The notes under the pieces were generated by a model. That model was not told where the DNA came from. It made no database searches and saw nothing but the letters and a program-made list of their open reading frames with translations. A stretch of DNA of 64,000 bases. Source: Rostratula benghalensis. Its lineage: Eukaryota; Chordata; Aves; Charadriiformes; Rostratulidae. A program made the position numbers and the translations under genes. This document shows, piece after piece, positions 49,791 through 60,651 of the stretch. The stretch covers positions 2,906,942 to 2,970,941 of the forward strand of contig VXAI01000066.1 in assembly GCA_013399305.1 (NCBI GenBank). The letters are read 5' to 3'. Every line of letters begins with the position of its first letter. The first letter of the stretch is position 1.

Positions 49791-51735
49791 GTAACGGGTA
49801 AGAGCCTCCAGCCAGCTTTCTTCTTATTGTCTGGCATTTCAAGAAGTCTGCACAATCTTTTTTACTCCAAGCTGGCAGGGTATGGGCAGGCTCCAATGCG
49901 CAGATCTTGGGCATGAGCTCATTTGTTGTGGCTTCAGATAGAGATGGCAGGAGCCGGGCTGGTCTGCTCTGGGAGCTGCGGGGAGGGTTGGAGGGAAGGG
50001 ACACGGTGCCTCGTGGTGCAGGCAGAGCTCTGCAGAGCCGTCCCTCTGCCTTGGATGTACATCTGAAAGCCGCGGAGGACTTCAGTGCTCTTTGCATTTC
50101 CTCTCGTCACAGATAGGGATGTTGCTCGCTGTGCCCACAGTTCGGGCCGCTGTCCCCAGTCGGGACCCAAGGGATAGGGTGTGTTGGGTTTGTGGAGGAG
50201 GAATCCCCTCTCCTGTCAGGCATGGTGTTGGTGAGAGGGTCTCCAGCCGCGTACAACGTGCCCATCCCCATTTGCCTGTCACCCTTACTGGGAGCTCAGT
50301 CCTGGCCTAACGGGTGTGACTGGTCCCACGCTGCCTCCCAGCCAGCCCAGTGGGACCGAGCATGGAGACAGCAAAGCTCTCTTCCTCCTCTTATTCCTTC
50401 TGCAGCTCCAAGGGACAGATGACAACCCCCCTTCCCTTCTTGTCCCTTGTGGGACTCTTGCCTTTTGAGGTCCTCCACAGAAATGTTTGGTCTCAGTGTG
50501 TGGCTTTGGCTTGGCGTGCTCTGGGCCACAATAAAAGCCATTTTTGAGTGGCTCTTCACCCTAGCAAGGGGAAAGGAGAGGATGGGGGGAGGGGGAGTGT
50601 GCCCAACTGGGGCTGGCTCTACAGAGCCCTCCCACTCCCACCAGCCTCACTGGACACAGCTCCAGACCCGCTCCTGGTCGTGATCCCAACAGTCGTGGAT
50701 CTCCACCCTTCAGGAAAGTGCTCCAGGTGCTGGAGGTGCCATAGTGGCCCTGCCACCCTAGGCAGGAGCAGGGACAGCCCTTCTCCCCACGGCGCAGGGT
50801 GACCAGGCTGGTTGTCACGTCCACTTTTCCAGCTTTCTCCCTGCAGGCCACGACGCGTGGGCAACGCTCGGGGAGCTGGGACCACCACAGCCCTCCCTGC
50901 CGGTGCCTGGGGTCGCTGGCTGGAGCCGGCCATCCCCAAACTGGTAGGAGATGCCGTGTCCAGCCTATGTGAGTCTCCAGGCAGAATTCCCTTCTCCGTA
51001 GCTCTTTCCCAAGGCCGGGGAGCCCGGGGGGCTGCTGCTGGCCGTGCGTGGGGATGGAGCCGCGCGCAGCCGGGGCTGGCTACCGGCCAGGGGCAAACGG
51101 CTCCTTTGTTTTCCCGGTGAAGTGTGAGGGATTATATTCTGTTGAGCTCACTGGGTCTCCTGCTTCTTTTTGTGCGGCAGACGTGTAATCATCTAGTTCA
51201 AGGAGCTTAGTTAATTGTTTACAAAATAGGAAGGGGGTGCTGATTGTCTCCTGGTAGAGAGGTGAGGTTGAGAAGGGGGGGTGTTCCTGGAAAAGGGGGT
51301 GGCTTGTCCAGCTCCCAGATGAGGAGGGATTGAAGCCAAATTGTAATTCTGCAGCCTGAGATTGGCCACTTGGAAATGCTCCGCCGTGGCTCCCGCGAGC
51401 TGGGGTGGGGGACACTCTTCCAACCCGGGGATTCGTACCTCCCTTCTGACTCTTATTAAACGTGCTTAAAAATGAAACGAGAAGCCTGCGAGCCTTGTTG
51501 GTAATTGTTGTGCAAATGTAATACTCCCTCCAAGCTGTTAACCAGGCCAGTGCTCTGTTTACACGGAGAGGCAGCCAGCTTTCCAAGTGTAATGAGTCAG
51601 CTCGATGAACAGAAGGGGTGCAGAATTAATCTGGCATCCGTCTGGCCTTTTCTCAGTTAAACAGGTTTTCGAAGCTCCACGTGAATAGGTACCTACCCCG
51701 GTTACAAACAGCCAGAAAGACATGGGGAGTGGGCA

Positions 51736-51738
<3 letters not shown>

Positions 51739-51767
<29 letters not shown>
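51739..51767. repeat. T29 homopolymer (A29 on minus strand)
   Basis: Twenty-nine consecutive T, the longest homopolymer in the window. On the minus strand it reads as an A tail preceded four bases upstream by AATAAA (complement at 51772-51777), which resembles the 3' end of a retroposed transcript. No target-site duplication was found by eye. Confidence 0.95.
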
Positions 51768-53388
51768 GGTCTTTATTGGGAATAAACGGAGAGCGTGACA
51801 AGGTTTTAGCGAGGCACTGGAAACAACGTGGTTTTAATTTTTGGCTCTTGGTGGCCGGGAGCAGAGCGTGCCCTGGTCCCAGCCGTTGCTGGTCCCCGCG
51901 CTCGTGACTGGCATCAGTGAAGCTGCTTGTTTTTAATATCCTTTGCAAAGTGCAAATAAATTTCCCTTGCCTGGCACATCATCTGAATTTTCACCTCTTA
52001 GATCTGCAGTGAATGTTGAAGTGAATCTGTTCAGGTGGCCGACTCTGTGTCCTCCGCACATACCTGGTGCTCCTGCTGGCTCCTGCCTCCTCCCAGACAC
52101 ATGCTGCTTTCTCCTTCATCTGCACCTAGGTGTAACCGAGGGAGAAAAAAAAAAAATTCTTAAGCTGTACAAATTAGTTAACGATGGCTGACAGAGGGAA
52201 GTTTCTGAGGCTGTAAATGGCTGAAGCTGGTTTTAGAGGAAGCAGTTGCAGCGCCTGGTGGGACCCTGTTGATGGGGACACCTCAGGCTCTGGAGCAATG
52301 CCTTCGCTGGAGCATCACCAGCACCAGGAGAGCCACACCGCTGTGAAATGTGACATCTGGCAAGCCACAGAGCCCCTGGCTGGGTGTGTGGGAGCATGGA
52401 GGCCAGGGCTGCTCGTTCTTGGCTTCAGGTTTTGTGAGCTCCAGCCTCTCCCTGCCGGCGCTGACCGCGCCCGGGGACGGCTGAGCTGCCTTTTTAAGGT
52501 GCTGTTTTCAGTCAGCCCTTGTGGTGCTTGAACTTTGGCACTTGTGCTGGGCTGTGGGCCCTTCAAATGATGAAGAGCAGAAATTTGGAGACTCTTAGCA
52601 GAAGATTTTTCAATTTTCTCTTTATGGATATGTTGGGTGGGTATACTGTACTTTTTGCCCTTTCCCCTCAGTTTTTGCCTCCCATCTGCAGCGATGAGGA
52701 GGGCTGATCAGCCTGCTTGAGTCTTTGCCAGTTCAGGTCCTTTCCTGCTCTCACATCCGAAAGGAAAGGGCTGGGGGCTCCTGTTGAGGGGTCCCAAACT
52801 CAGCATGACAGCTTGTCTCTGCATCAAGCAGGGGGAAACGAAGTGGCCTTGGTCCCCAAAGCCTCCATTCCTAACCATGGGTAACTGTCCTCCCACAGCC
52901 CAGGTGGAGGAGCTGGGGGCAGAGGGTTTGCTGCCTGGGAAAGCACAGTCTCCCACTGAAAATGCCAGTGCTGGGATGTCTCAGCACTGCCTGTGCTGCT
53001 GCAGGGCTGGGATGGGGCCTCTGAATGAAATTTCTATGAAAAAAAAACCAACCCAAAACCCCACTAACAAACCCAAAGGCCCTAAAGTCTCCGAAGCGTA
53101 AATGAAATGTTTAAATTATGGAGGGATTTCCTGGGAAGTTCTAAAATACAAGGCCGATGAAAACACCACTGTCATGTTCCTCCAGCCTTTAAGCCCCTGT
53201 CCTGCCCCAGCCACCCCAGGTGCGGGCACCCAGCACCCAGCAAGATGGTGATGAGCTCTCCTGGTGCTGCCCAGAACGGGGTGCGTGGTCCACGCTGCTC
53301 CAGTCCCCGGCCCCGAGCAGGCAGGAGGGTTTGGCTCCTCTCCTCCTCTCTCCTCTCCTCTGTTTTCTTTCTCTCTCCCCGCCCACAG

Positions 53389-53568
53389 AATTCCCATCTT
53401 GTGATGGAGCGCTGCATGACTTTGTTCCTGGACAATTTCCTGCAATTGTAGCTCCGCAGAAACCCGGCCGCTATTATAAGAAGTTAATGGGTGCAATGTG
53501 TAGTGTTGTCAGGTGGCAATTAGCTGGGGAAAGAGTTTTCAAATGGTGCCTGTTTATGCCGTTTCAGC
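53389..53568 (+). other. Exon-like segment, possible untranslated exon
   Basis: A long pyrimidine tract (about 53336-53380, nearly all C/T) ends in GCCCACAG at 53388, a very good 3' splice site. A GTAAGT donor hexamer sits at 53569-53574, which would define a 180-base exon. The donor has C rather than G at -1. There is no long open frame, so it would be untranslated, about 0.9 kb upstream of the start-codon exon. ANKRD11 is known to have untranslated 5' exons, but I cannot match this segment to one. It could be a decoy or pseudo-exon. Confidence 0.35.
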
Positions 53569-54439
53569 GTAAGTACGACGAGACCTTTGCTGTAGGGATT
53601 GATGTGGGTCACTTCTCGGAGATATACTGTTGCACAGATGCTTTTTAGCCTATGGTCTCGGGAGAGGAGATATTTTTGTTCACCTAAAAAGGCCTTGCCT
53701 GCCTTGGCTCCAGCCGGTATTTCTGATCCCTGTTGCAGCTCGTGCTTTGCTGTATTTCAGATGTCAGTTGTCTTTTCAGCCCTGTAACCAGGCAACCCAT
53801 GGCAGGAGCAGGGAGCGCTTTGTTATTCTCCAAGTTGTCTTACCTAGGCCCAGGCACGGTGGCAGCGCCGGGTGCTGGGGTGAGGGGTCCTTGACAAACC
53901 CCTCCAGGATCTCTGTGCCCCCTTGGCCTGTTCTGGTCTTCTCTCATCACGACAACACGCTGAAAGAGTGTGGTTTTATAAGTGGGTTTTGTAATTTAGC
54001 CATGTGTGTGTGTGTTAGTCCTGTGAGTGTCTGGGACTTCAGCCTGACAAACCAGGGGAGCGGGGCTGTCCCTGCCTCAGCCACGTTCTGGAGGTCCCTC
54101 CCCATGTCCCCTCACTCTGGACGGAGCTGGAACTGCCAGAAGCTGGATGTAGGCTTGCAGTGATGCTGTAGATGAAGAACGGGAGGGCTATTCTTTGTTG
54201 GGGCATGATCCATATTAAGCTATCCCTTGCCCATGAAACAAGTCATGTCTGTGGCTGCAGGTCCCAGCTTGCTTCCCATGTGGAAGGTGGCAGATGCCAG
54301 CAGTGGTTTTGCCCGCTCTGGTCTGCAGTGTACGGCGTTTGGACATGCTCTGCCACCCCGGTGTTGCCCTTGAAGAGTTCAGTGGGGGTTTATCCCCATG
54401 GGAAGTGTCTTGCCTTTCCCCTCCCCTCCCCCCCCCCCA

Positions 54440-54491
54440 GTGGAAAGATCCTTTTGAGATGTCTGACTTCTCTTTTCCTCTCTCCATACAG
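54440..54491 (+). promoter_or_regulatory. Tandem 3' splice sites ahead of the ANKRD11 start-codon exon
   Basis: Two acceptor-like sites lie 51 bases apart. The upstream one is a C-rich pyrimidine tract with an 11-C run ending CCAG at 54440. The downstream one is TTTTCCTCTCTCC followed by ATACAG at 54491. The downstream site is taken as the main acceptor because its flanking exon sequence resembles the known leader. Use of the upstream site would add 51 bases, including an ATG at 54459 that is in frame with uORF 2 and would turn it into a 20-codon uORF. Confidence 0.4.
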
Positions 54492-54498
54492 ACGGTTG

Positions 54499-54525
54499 AT
54501 GATGAAGCGATGGCAGCATAAATGA
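54499..54525 (+). promoter_or_regulatory. uORF 1 in the ANKRD11 leader (8 codons)
   Basis: ATG ATG at 54499-54504 opens an 8-codon frame (MMKRWQHK) that stops with TGA at 54523-54525. The first ATG has T at -3 and A at +4, a weak start context. The stop codon overlaps the ATG of uORF 3 (ATGA at 54522-54525), the kind of arrangement that can allow termination-reinitiation. It is in a different frame from the main ORF. Confidence 0.6.
54510..54521 (+). promoter_or_regulatory. uORF 2 in the ANKRD11 leader (minimal, 3 codons)
   Basis: ATG GCA GCA TAA encodes only Met-Ala-Ala. Its context (G at -3, G at +4) is the strongest of all ATGs in this exon, better than that of the main start. It lies wholly within uORF 1 in another frame and ends directly before the ATG of uORF 3. 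Scanning ribosomes would be expected to use it and then need to reinitiate; this is inference from general uORF behaviour. Confidence 0.6.
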
Positions 54526-54536
54526 AGATCAAGTAA
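54522..54536 (+). promoter_or_regulatory. uORF 3 in the ANKRD11 leader (4 codons)
   Basis: ATG AAG ATC AAG TAA (MKIK) starts in the base after the uORF 2 stop and ends 13 bases before the main ATG. Start context is weak (T at -3, A at +4). The short distance to 54550 leaves little room for a ribosome to regain initiation competence. Confidence 0.55.
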
Positions 54537-54549
54537 GGAAGGCAGAACG

Positions 54550-54636
54550 ATGCCCAAGGGTGGGTGTTCTAAAACACCACAGCCAGAAGATTTCTCTCTC
54601 AGCAACGACATGGTGGAGAAACAAACGGGGAAAAAG
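54550..54636 (+). CDS. ANKRD11: ANKRD11 first coding exon (residues 1-29)
   Basis: This exon segment begins with the start codon and encodes 29 residues, opening MPKGGCSK and closing DMVEKQTGKK. This agrees with the N-terminus of vertebrate ANKRD11 as I remember it. The protein is a large nuclear chromatin regulator that binds histone deacetylases and p160 coactivators; loss of one human copy causes KBG syndrome. The segment ends on a complete codon (AAG) followed by GTAGTG, so the intron is phase 0, and joining to 63496 keeps the frame. The ATG has A at -3 but C at +4, an adequate rather than optimal start context. No known domain lies in these residues; the ankyrin repeats are encoded further downstream, outside the window. 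Substitutions relative to mammals, such as S at residue 7, fit ordinary bird-mammal divergence. Confidence 0.95.
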
Positions 54637-54985
54637 GTAGTGTGTTTGGTTCCCTTGCCTTCCTTTGGGGATGCTGCCCCTTGTGCCTGATGTCTTCCAG
54701 CCGCGGCAGCATTGCATGTGGCAGGAGGTTGCCATGGGCTGTTACCACCAGAATTGAATGTGTGCATTGATGCCCCGCTGGCTGACGGGGTCCACTTCAT
54801 TTCTTGGTGGCTGCAGTGCTTCCCGGGAGGTGCTGTGGCCACCACTCAGCCAAGCAACGGGGGGGTGCTTTGGAAGATTTCTCTCTGTGTGGGTTTTTTT
54901 TTTTAAGTCTCTCCTGCAGTAAGCTGTGGAAGGAGCAAGTAATGCAGTGATCTCGCAAGTGCGTGCTGTGCGAGGGAGGAGTTTC

Positions 54986-55000
54986 TCCTCCTCCTCCTCC
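54986..55000. repeat. (TCC)5 microsatellite
   Basis: Five TCC units in the first coding intron of ANKRD11. Confidence 0.95.
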
Positions 55001-56596
55001 ACTGGCTGTAGATGCTGTGTCTGTGTCAGACTCGACTGGTCTTGCTTCACCCAGAAGTCTGGGCTCTGAGTGTGGCCTGACCAGGACTCAGCGTGGGAGC
55101 TGCTCTGCTGAAGTTACTGCTGCTGGGGTTTTACTTGAAGCGTTTAGGTTTTGACTGGGCTTGAGGTGAGGTTACTGAGCTGAAATCTGAGTTTGAAGAT
55201 AAGCTGCTTCTCTCCGAGATTCCCAGATTTCTTGGTTTGCTCCAGACTTAAGCTCTGCCTCCCCTCATTCATTTTTTTCCCATCCTTCTCAGTATCAGTA
55301 GTAAATAATTGTGCAGAAAGCTGTGTGCAAATGTTAGGTTTAAATAAAAACTGAGAGCTACATCTGCTGTATTCTGCTATGGAGACAAATATCATCCATT
55401 TTCCTTTCACCTCCTGGCTCCAGTTTTCTCAGCATTCCCCCGGAGAGATCCTGCCAGGCCCCGGGAGCTGAAGCTGAGTTTTGCAAGCACCGGTGACTCC
55501 GAGCCTCTCGCTCTGTCACTTCCCCTGCCATCCCTCCCGTGTTGGTGACAGGATCTCCTCTTACGATTGAGGTCGTTTTATTGACAAAATGAGGATAATT
55601 GACAAACAACCAGTGGGGAAAATCCCAGGCAGGAATTTGGTTATTGAGTGCGCTTGATGGCGTCTGCCCCGTTCCCCCTTCTGCGTCCTTTCTCTCCTTT
55701 CTGCTTTCCCCTTTCTGTGCCCCCCCCTCTTTGCTCAGGAGCTGCGCCGAGAGCATCACTCCTGCACGGGCGCTTTCTTGGGGCTTCCAGGAGGGGGAGA
55801 AAAAAAAACCTGGGGAGCAGGGGTGTTGGAGGAGAAACGGCTCCCTTGTTGCGCCGGGAAGATGCCAGCATTTACCCTGGCAGAGGAGGCTGAGCCCGGC
55901 AGCGCAGGGTATGGAAATAGGGGGTTTTGTCTGCACCCTGTAAGAAGCTTAACGTTGGCGCAGGTGCTTGGGGAGGGAGAGGATCAGGGAGAATGTGAAT
56001 CAGCTCCCATTTTATTTCATCCCCTCGCGCCAGCTTAAAGGCTGCCTGTTATTTACAGAGCAGGTTTGTTGAGCGGCGCTGGGGACGCCGGGAGCCGGCG
56101 TTATCTCCCGCTGGCTAAATAACTAGGGCACAAATAATTTTGTGCTTCCCATTCAGAGGTGTCAGCGCAGACCTGCGGAGAGTGGTGTTGAGTAAGGACG
56201 GGGAAGAGCCCTTCTGCTCGCTTCGTTCTGCTCTTCTCAGTGGAGGGAAAACTTTGCAGGCTCCTGTCCTCCGAGGCCGGAGCTGAGATGCGGCCCAAGG
56301 ACGAGGCGCAGCAAATCGCCCCCCTTCCTGGAGCGGTGACTCAGGGTTAAAGCACTCGGTCCTTAGAACCTCCTCCTTCCAGACGCTGTTGTACCTGCCT
56401 GTCAAGCAGGCGGCTGCTTTTAATTCATCTTGCCTTTGTCAACACTTTCAAAGGCCCGAGGCTGCGGCTTGGCAGAGGCCGGCTGGCGGAGACTGCCTGG
56501 GGAGGGCAGAGGGACCCGCTCCTCCGGGGCTGCACGGGCGAGGGTGGCAGAGCAATGGCTGCGTTGCCACTGAAGTGTTTGTCTCTGAGTGTGACC

Positions 56597-56614
56597 TTAT
56601 TATTATTATTATTA
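56597..56614. repeat. (TTA)6 microsatellite
   Basis: Six TTA units in the first coding intron of ANKRD11; likely length-variable between individuals. Confidence 0.95.
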
Positions 56615-56989
56615 AAACAGCTGGTTTAAAATTAGCTTCATACATTTGGGCTCTGAAGGCGGGTGCAGGATGCTCGGTGGTCCCGGTGGTGCGGTGGGGG
56701 CTGAGCCACAGGAAACGTGCGAGTTCTGTGCTTGGAGACGATACAGCCCGGGCTCTCCCTGGGAGGCTGCCCTCTCTGCAGAGGGCTCGTGCTCTGTGGG
56801 AGAGGGTGTGAGCTGCTGCCTTTCAGTTGCAGAGCTAATTATAAGAGGGAACCCCTCGCTCTCCCCACCGTGCCCTTCCAGAGGAGGGACCTATTAACTA
56901 GTGAGACACGGCTTGTGCTGGCGCAGCCACGAGAAGTGGTTTAAAGGCCACGTCTCTCTTGCCCTCCGTGGCTGACAGCACGAGATGCT

Positions 56990-57130
56990 TCATCTGCTTC
57001 GCTGCTGTCGCTGGAGGAGCCATTTCTCCCGGGGTTGGAGGAGGCAGCCGGGCGGCCGGTCGGGCCCTGCCAGCCTTATATGGCTGCACACAGCCTGCCC
57101 GGGGCGGGCGCTCGCGGCCCCGCAGGCTCC
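56990..57130. promoter_or_regulatory. CpG-rich intronic patch with a perfect CArG box
   Basis: CCTTATATGG at 57074-57083 fits the SRF-binding consensus CC(A/T)6GG exactly. It is embedded in CpG-rich DNA (GGGCGGCCGGTCGGG to the left, GGGGCGGGCGCTCGCGG to the right), including a GC-box (Sp1-type) GGGGCGGG. The combination resembles a small promoter or enhancer in the first coding intron. Function is inferred from motifs only. Confidence 0.35.
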
Positions 57131-57553
57131 TTCTGCTTGAGTAGAGTCTGAAGGGTTTTGTAAAAATATGCATGCCATATATGAATAATTCTCCTTTCTG
57201 GTGTAGATCCACAGATCCCCACACCAGAAGCAGGATTACTCATGACTTCAGGCTGAGCAGAACACCGCAGCAAGAGTTATATCGGCTGTCAAAACCATTT
57301 CCTGATGTGCCTGGGACCTCTCGCTGCGTGGTTACACCGTGTGCTCAGAGGCTGCGGCAGAGGATTTGTCTCTTTATGGGCAAATGCTCCCACTTGTGTA
57401 GTGGGAACAGTGGTTGAACATGGAGCGGAGCAGTGCTTGATCCCTGGTTTTTGCTTGTAGGGGTTAAGAGAGGGAGGGGTTAACAGTGTGAACCAGGCAT
57501 TAAGAAAACTGCTGAAAATGCTGCCTTCTCACCCCCACCCTCTCCCATGTGAT

Positions 57554-57565
57554 GGGGGGGGGGGG
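57554..57565. repeat. G12 homopolymer
   Basis: Twelve consecutive G in the first coding intron of ANKRD11; length probably uncertain in the assembly. Confidence 0.95.
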
Positions 57566-57950
57566 TGATTCCCCAGGGAGGGAGCCTTGCTGGGGGAGCA
57601 TGGGACCTTGCTGATCCAGGCTGGATCAAACTCAGTTGGCTTCCACAGGAGAGAAGGGGAAAACTACGACACTCTTTATCCATAATCATTTCAGGAGCAT
57701 GAATAGTTTTGCTCCAATTTCGTTATTTTTCTCGCCTTTCAAAAAAAAAAAAAGTGTTTGCTTTTCTCCTTGCTCTTCTCCCCATTCCAGAAAAGGGAAT
57801 GTAGTCCTCATTTCTTGATTCTTCTTGAAACCTGTTGGACCGTTAGGGCTCTCCTGTGCCATATGAATGAGAGCTGGGCTGTGCATCCAGCACAGGGCCA
57901 CCCACCCAGACCTGAAGTGTGCAGAAGGGTAACTTAAATACCGGAGAGCC

Positions 57951-57984
57951 GACTGTTCAGTGAGGAGGACTGTTCAGTGAGGAG
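57951..57984. repeat. 17-bp perfect tandem duplication
   Basis: GACTGTTCAGTGAGGAG is present twice in tandem (57951-57967 and 57968-57984) with no mismatch, which suggests a recent event. Confidence 0.97.
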
Positions 57985-60651
57985 AAGCAGCCTGTAGTCA
58001 CTGCAGGGTACTGTTTCTTACAAAGCTCCAAGAAGGTCTGAGGCACACGGGAAAGGGACTTCAGTTCCCATTGTCACTCTGATGTTTCGTTCCGACGTTG
58101 ATCGTGACCCAAATTCAGACTTTGTGAAACTTTGCCTGCGTGTGTACGTGTTGCGCTTGGTTGTGGAAAGGCCACAAGGGTCCCAGATTTTGGGGATACC
58201 GGCGTTTGGTTTCCACCAGGTCCGCTGTGCTCTCTGGGTAAAATTCTGACCATCCCTTTTTGTAACGCAGGGTGTCAACCCGTCCCCTGCCCTCCTCCCC
58301 TGCTCCCCCCAGCAGAGACCTGTTCAGGAAACTGTTGTTGAGTGCAGGGAAATTCCCGCTCTCGCAGCATTTGCTTTTTTGCAGCGTGGGGTGTTTTTCC
58401 CCACGGCAGGAGATCGCTGTGCCAGCTTGGCGTGGGGCATCGCCCAGGGGCACGGGGCTCGGAGAAAAATCCTTCTTGGGCTTCTCTCCTCCCAGGCTAC
58501 CAGCCCTGCTTTATGTTAGTCACTGTCTAGTTTTTACCAGCATCGCAACCTGAAATGCTTTCAACTCATTTTGGGGGGGGGAGAACAAAGGGCTTTGGGG
58601 ATTTCCGTGGCTGGCAACGCGAGCCTTTGCATCAGTGGCTGGGATGTGAGTCAGGCTCCGGCGCGGGCTCGGCTTGGGGGTGCCAGCACCGACTGCACGG
58701 CCCCCCTGTGCCCGGCTTCGGCACGGAGGGGAGGGTGGCTGCAGGTGCACAGGCTCATCCTGTGGAGCCAGCTCAGCTTCTCTGACGGGCACACACGTTC
58801 CTGAGCACGGCTTTGCAGAATTTTGCCTCTAGAAGGACTGCGCGTTTGGTTTTGCTCTCGGGGCCCTGCGTTAGGCTGGCCTCGCTGGGGTTCTGCGTGA
58901 GGGTGAAACGGGGCTTTTATCTGAATATGTTGTCAATGACCTGAGCAGGTTGGTATCAGGGTCTCTTGCTGATTAGAGCCGAAAAGAGAAGTCAGCACAG
59001 ACGCAGTGAAGCGTTTCCAGTCCAACGCTGCCCGCGTGGCTTTACAGCAACGTGGCATCTCGTGTTGGGCACCCTCTGGGGAGCAGTTCCTGATCCGTTT
59101 GTGCTCCAAGCCCTGGTGGCTGATAGCAGCTTGTGCTGCACCTTTTAACTGCAGCAAGTGTAAATCGTGGTGGGTTCAGTTATTCATAGTGTAAATCTTA
59201 CTAATAGCATAACGTGACGGGAGGGGATTTTTCCTGAAGTCATGGTCTGCTGCTTGCCCTTTGCCGAAGCAGCTTTCTTTAACACCTACAAAGGGGAACT
59301 TGTTTCTGTTGCTGAGCTCTCAACAGTACCCCTATTCCCCAAACTCCCTCTTCTACCCTCATCAAGAGCTGTCCCGGCCTTCGAGAGCCCCAAGTCAGCC
59401 GTACACAGGGTTGTTCATACAAGTTTTTTTCTGCAGAGTCAATTAATTTGGACTTGTTCCTTTTGTGAAACCTGTTTCAGGGGAGTGTGAGCTTACTTTA
59501 AACAGGAGAAGACCTAAAAATGAAAACAGCTTGTACTTGAGGACAGCATTCTTCATTACAAAATTGGACATAACGAGGGGAGGGGAGTAAAGCTTAAAAT
59601 AAGAAAATGAAACTGCACGTTACTTTCAGGAATATGATTCTCAAAGATGCCTTGATTTCTCTGCGGTGGTTTCACCTCCAACTGCTGCAGGCGTCCTCAG
59701 CAGGTCGCTGCTTTCCGGGCGGGGGGGAGGGCAAAGTTTGGATCTTCTTTGCTCCAATTAGTATAAAAGGTTATCGTTGTGCTACTGTACAAATTAATCT
59801 TCAAAGCAGTGCCGAGACAGCCGCCACTTCCTTGGTTCCTTGCTCTTTAATTTTGCTGAACTTACTGGATTAGCAGCTCCGAGCGTTAGGGCAAATGCAA
59901 ACGAAGCGCTGCCCGAGCGTGCCCGACGCTGGGATTCACACAGCCATTTCCATTGCCATGCTGGGCTCCCCGTCCTGTCTGGGAAGAGTTTTTGCCCAGT
60001 TCCTCTCTTTGTCTTTCCTCCAACACCAAGCTTTTATCAACATCACAGTAACTTCCTAGAATAAGTTGCGTTTATACCTGTCCTGCATGTTTTTCCTCTT
60101 CCTGAACATGCAGAGATCCCCTATGGGCATTAATACAGCAGATAACTGACCTGGCTTGCAGGGTCAGGCTTTCACACTGCAGCAGCAAAGTCCAAAAATT
60201 AAGGGAATTTTAGAGAAGGTATGTTTTAAAAAAAGCTGTCACCAATCATCATTTGCTTTTAAGTGGGGTGCAAGAGCAGCAGCGCTGGCAGCCAGTGCCC
60301 GGAGCCGGGATGCCTGCGAGGCAGAGCGCTCTTCAGGGAGCAGAGGACATGATGGGTTTGCTCCAGCTGAAACCTATTTTAAGGTAACAAACAATGAAGG
60401 AATTCCTATTTTTTTTTTTGTGTTGAGCACAACTGACCTCTTGTTGGAGCTCTCAAGGTGAAACCGGTGTCTGGAAGAAATGCTGGGGGCGTAGGAAATC
60501 CCACCACAGGGTGCCGGGGTCTCAGCCGCATCCTGACCTACTGCTGTGAGAGCAGGCAAAGAGTGTCCCAGCACTGAAATACCAGGTGGAACCATCTGCT
60601 CTAAGGGTCTGGGTGAGGAAATTGCAGTGCAGACACCAAGCATGGCAGCTG

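Larger units (their letters stand above)
36437..53388. other. Non-coding, probable ANKRD11 5' intron, fourth part
   Basis: No coding exon was recognised. It contains a T9/A14 tract (about 39600-39622), GGT repeats within a 40-bp duplication (44792-44861), a G-quadruplex-type motif (45205-45226), (AG)8 at 45549-45564, an alternating TG/CATG stretch (46267-46333), G11 at 47071-47081, T21 at 49770-49790 and T29 at 51739-51767. Open frames here are short and rich in Pro, Gly, Ser and Arg, as expected from GC-rich non-coding DNA. Confidence 0.6.
54492..54549 (+). other. ANKRD11: 5' untranslated part of the ANKRD11 start-codon exon
   Basis: The acceptor CATACAG ends at 54491 after a pyrimidine-rich tract (about 54465-54487), so 58 bases of leader precede the start codon at 54550. 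The leader contains four upstream ATGs that define three very short reading frames, described separately. Because the start-codon exon begins with untranslated sequence, at least one more untranslated exon and the promoter must lie upstream. The exact first base is inferred from the splice motif and was not seen in a transcript. Confidence 0.82.
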
